From NCBI GenBank assembly GCA_038107835.1, contig JAYNHH010000006.1:40099-104098 (forward strand): DNA of 64,000 nucleotides, in the 5' to 3' direction. The notes under the pieces are model-generated. The model did no database searches and was not told the origin of the DNA. It worked only from the letters and a program-made list of their open reading frames with translations. The position numbers and the translations under genes were made by a program. The stretch comes from MED-G116 sp038107835. GTDB lineage: Bacteria; Pseudomonadota; Alphaproteobacteria; Puniceispirillales; Puniceispirillaceae. Positions 63,171-64,000 of this stretch are shown here, one piece after another. Each line of letters starts with the position of its first letter. Positions within the stretch are counted from its first letter, which is position 1.

Positions 63171-63653
63171 ATGAGACTCGAAACAGACCGCCTGATCATT
63201 GATCATTTCACTGGGAGCGATGTTTCGATGTGGGCAGAGATCGAGGCTGACCCCGATGTGCGGCGTTTTGTAGACGGGCAATGTTTGAGCCGCGAGCAAG
63301 CAAGCCAGTATGTGCAGATGAATATGGACAGTTATGTGGAAAACGGCTTCGGGCGCTTCGCAGTACGGTCCAGAGCATCAGGCAGCCTGCTTGGCATGTG
63401 TGGATTCCTGCCTGAGGAAGAGGACATAGATTCTGGCTACTGCTATTCTGTTGAGACATGGGGCAAGGGCATAGGCTACGAAGCGGCTGAAAAAGTGCTG
63501 CACCATGGCCGGGAACATCTCAGGCTGGCACCACTCTGTGCTGTTGTGGCACTGGAGAACATCGGATCGGTCAGAATACTCGAAAAACTGGGTTTCAAAT
63601 TTGAGAAGAGTTTTCTTGTTGGTGAGATCAAGGCAGCCAGATATGTGATCTGA
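63171..63653 (+). CDS. GNAT family N-acetyltransferase (RimJ-like)
   Basis: A 160-residue acetyltransferase of the RimJ/RimL-like GNAT_3 group. It begins with MRLETDRLIIDHFTGSD, then has ADPDVRRFVDG, WGKGIGYEAAEKVLHHG (acetyl-CoA loop) and the VALENIGSVRILEKLGF motif. The substrate is unknown. Start at 63171 is preferred because of GGAAAGGG before it; an ATG at 63147 is also possible. It is 60 bases after the multicopper oxidase and could be read through with it. Confidence 0.85.
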   Translation: MRLETDRLIIDHFTGSDVSMWAEIEADPDVRRFVDGQCLSREQASQYVQMNMDSYVENGFGRFAVRSRASGSLLGMCGFLPEEEDIDSGYCYSVETWGKGIGYEAAEKVLHHGREHLRLAPLCAVVALENIGSVRILEKLGFKFEKSFLVGEIKAARYVI

Positions 63654-63849
63654 GGACATTGAGTGCCAATTGAACACGACAGAAAAATGCACGATATTCC
63701 AAGGATATGGGGTCGGAAGGAAAATGATGCGGCCGGGAGGGCCCCAGACCCTGCACCGCTGCGTTTCATCCGCTGTGTGAATGGCAAGTGCTGCAGAGGT
63801 AAACAGTATCGGCAACCTGTTCCCAGCAGAACAACAATAACAGCAAAAC

Positions 63850-63999
63850 CTACTTTAAACGCTGAACCGTCTGATCAATAGTTGCGCAGTATTTCTCCGC
63901 GCCCCACTCGTAATTCACCAGGTGCAAGAGCAATTTCCGATGCGACTTCAGGGTGTCATCTGACACCCCAAGTTTTGCAAGATGTCGCTTCGTTCGAGA
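63850..63999 (-). CDS. Partial hypothetical protein, cut by right edge
   Basis: On the minus strand an open frame enters from the right edge and ends at a TAG at 63850-63852, giving 49 visible residues (C-terminal end ...YCATIDQTVQRLK). It is basic and helical. The visible part does not show a recognised family motif; the gene begins outside the window. Confidence 0.5.
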   Translation of the reverse strand, partial: SRTKRHLAKLGVSDDTLKSHRKLLLHLVNYEWGAEKYCATIDQTVQRLK

Positions 64000-64000
64000 G

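Noticed and set aside
63663..63881. 72-residue ORF after the GNAT gene
   Set aside because: No family features, no good ribosome binding site, and it overlaps the end of the better-supported minus-strand frame that enters from the right edge.
1..64000. CRISPR arrays, rRNA, tRNA and insertion sequences
   Set aside because: I looked for regular spaced repeats, tRNA-like cloverleaf arms and transposase motifs and saw none that can be supported; a tRNA scan and IS search would be decisive.

Overview
The window looks like a chromosomal piece of a free-living, aerobic alphaproteobacterium. Most of it is GC-rich and gene-dense, and it carries genes typical of that class: a DUF1489 protein, a RamB/ScfR-type regulator beside isocitrate lyase, glnK-amtB, glnE, class II cytochrome c', and a BMP-type nucleoside ABC importer. 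The overall mix (many small-solute transporters, no phage, no plasmid genes) would fit a marine lineage such as SAR116/Puniceispirillales, but that placement is inference from general knowledge, not a computed result. A run of 100 N at 18781-18880 shows this is a scaffold from a draft assembly. I see no rRNA, tRNA, CRISPR array or insertion sequence.

Layout. (1) 1-6554, minus strand: a compact, clearly AT-richer operon for a nonulosonic (pseudaminic/legionaminic-like) sugar: PseB-like dehydratase, aldo/keto reductase, SpsF/PseF-like cytidylyltransferase, DegT aminotransferase, RmlD-like reductase, NeuB/PseI-like synthase, a glycosyltransferase and a partial gene running off the left edge. An even more AT-rich YpeA-type acetyltransferase follows. 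(2) 7303-12703, minus: guaB-rsmB-guaA for GMP synthesis with an rRNA methyltransferase, then rlmE. (3) 12831-18767, plus: MATE exporter, glnE, YcaD-like MFS exporter, then the assembly gap. (4) 18980-21840: secreted nuclease, small hypothetical, DUF1489, mgtE. (5) 22050-28709: ScfR-type regulator divergent from aceA, then glycerate kinase and 2-hydroxyacid dehydrogenase; together they suggest a glyoxylate/glycerate branch. (6) 27615-32357, minus: ABC importer of the BMP/nucleoside family. (7) 32596-36205: amtB, glnK, a LysR regulator and a beta-carbonic anhydrase.

(8) 36225-47618: housekeeping and redox genes, including an outer-membrane protein, HI0933-type flavoprotein, GIY-YIG protein, cupin, class V aminotransferase, a probably frameshifted secreted protein, pgi, a renalase-like flavoprotein, cytochrome c', AEC carrier and GST. 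(9) 47720-57061: haloacid dehalogenase, a DUF1330 gene tightly coupled to a two-subunit aconitase X, several hypothetical proteins, a second DUF1330 paralogue, SDR, TauE, a lone cyclic-nucleotide-binding protein and an HSL-type esterase. (10) 57401-60699: EamA transporter, a membrane protein divergent from an HTH regulator with a strong inverted repeat between them, and hypothetical genes. (11) 60764-63111: a CueR-type regulator with a 19-bp-spacer promoter driving a DUF4396 protein and a multicopper oxidase, a clear copper-resistance module. A GNAT gene and a partial hypothetical gene end the window.

The most interesting loci are the incomplete and unusual nonulosonate operon, the aceA control region with repeated TGCA boxes, the divergent membrane-protein/HTH pair with its twin operators, the AcnX-DUF1330 coupling, and the apparent frameshift at about 40.8 kb. 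None of these proves a new system; each is given with a test.
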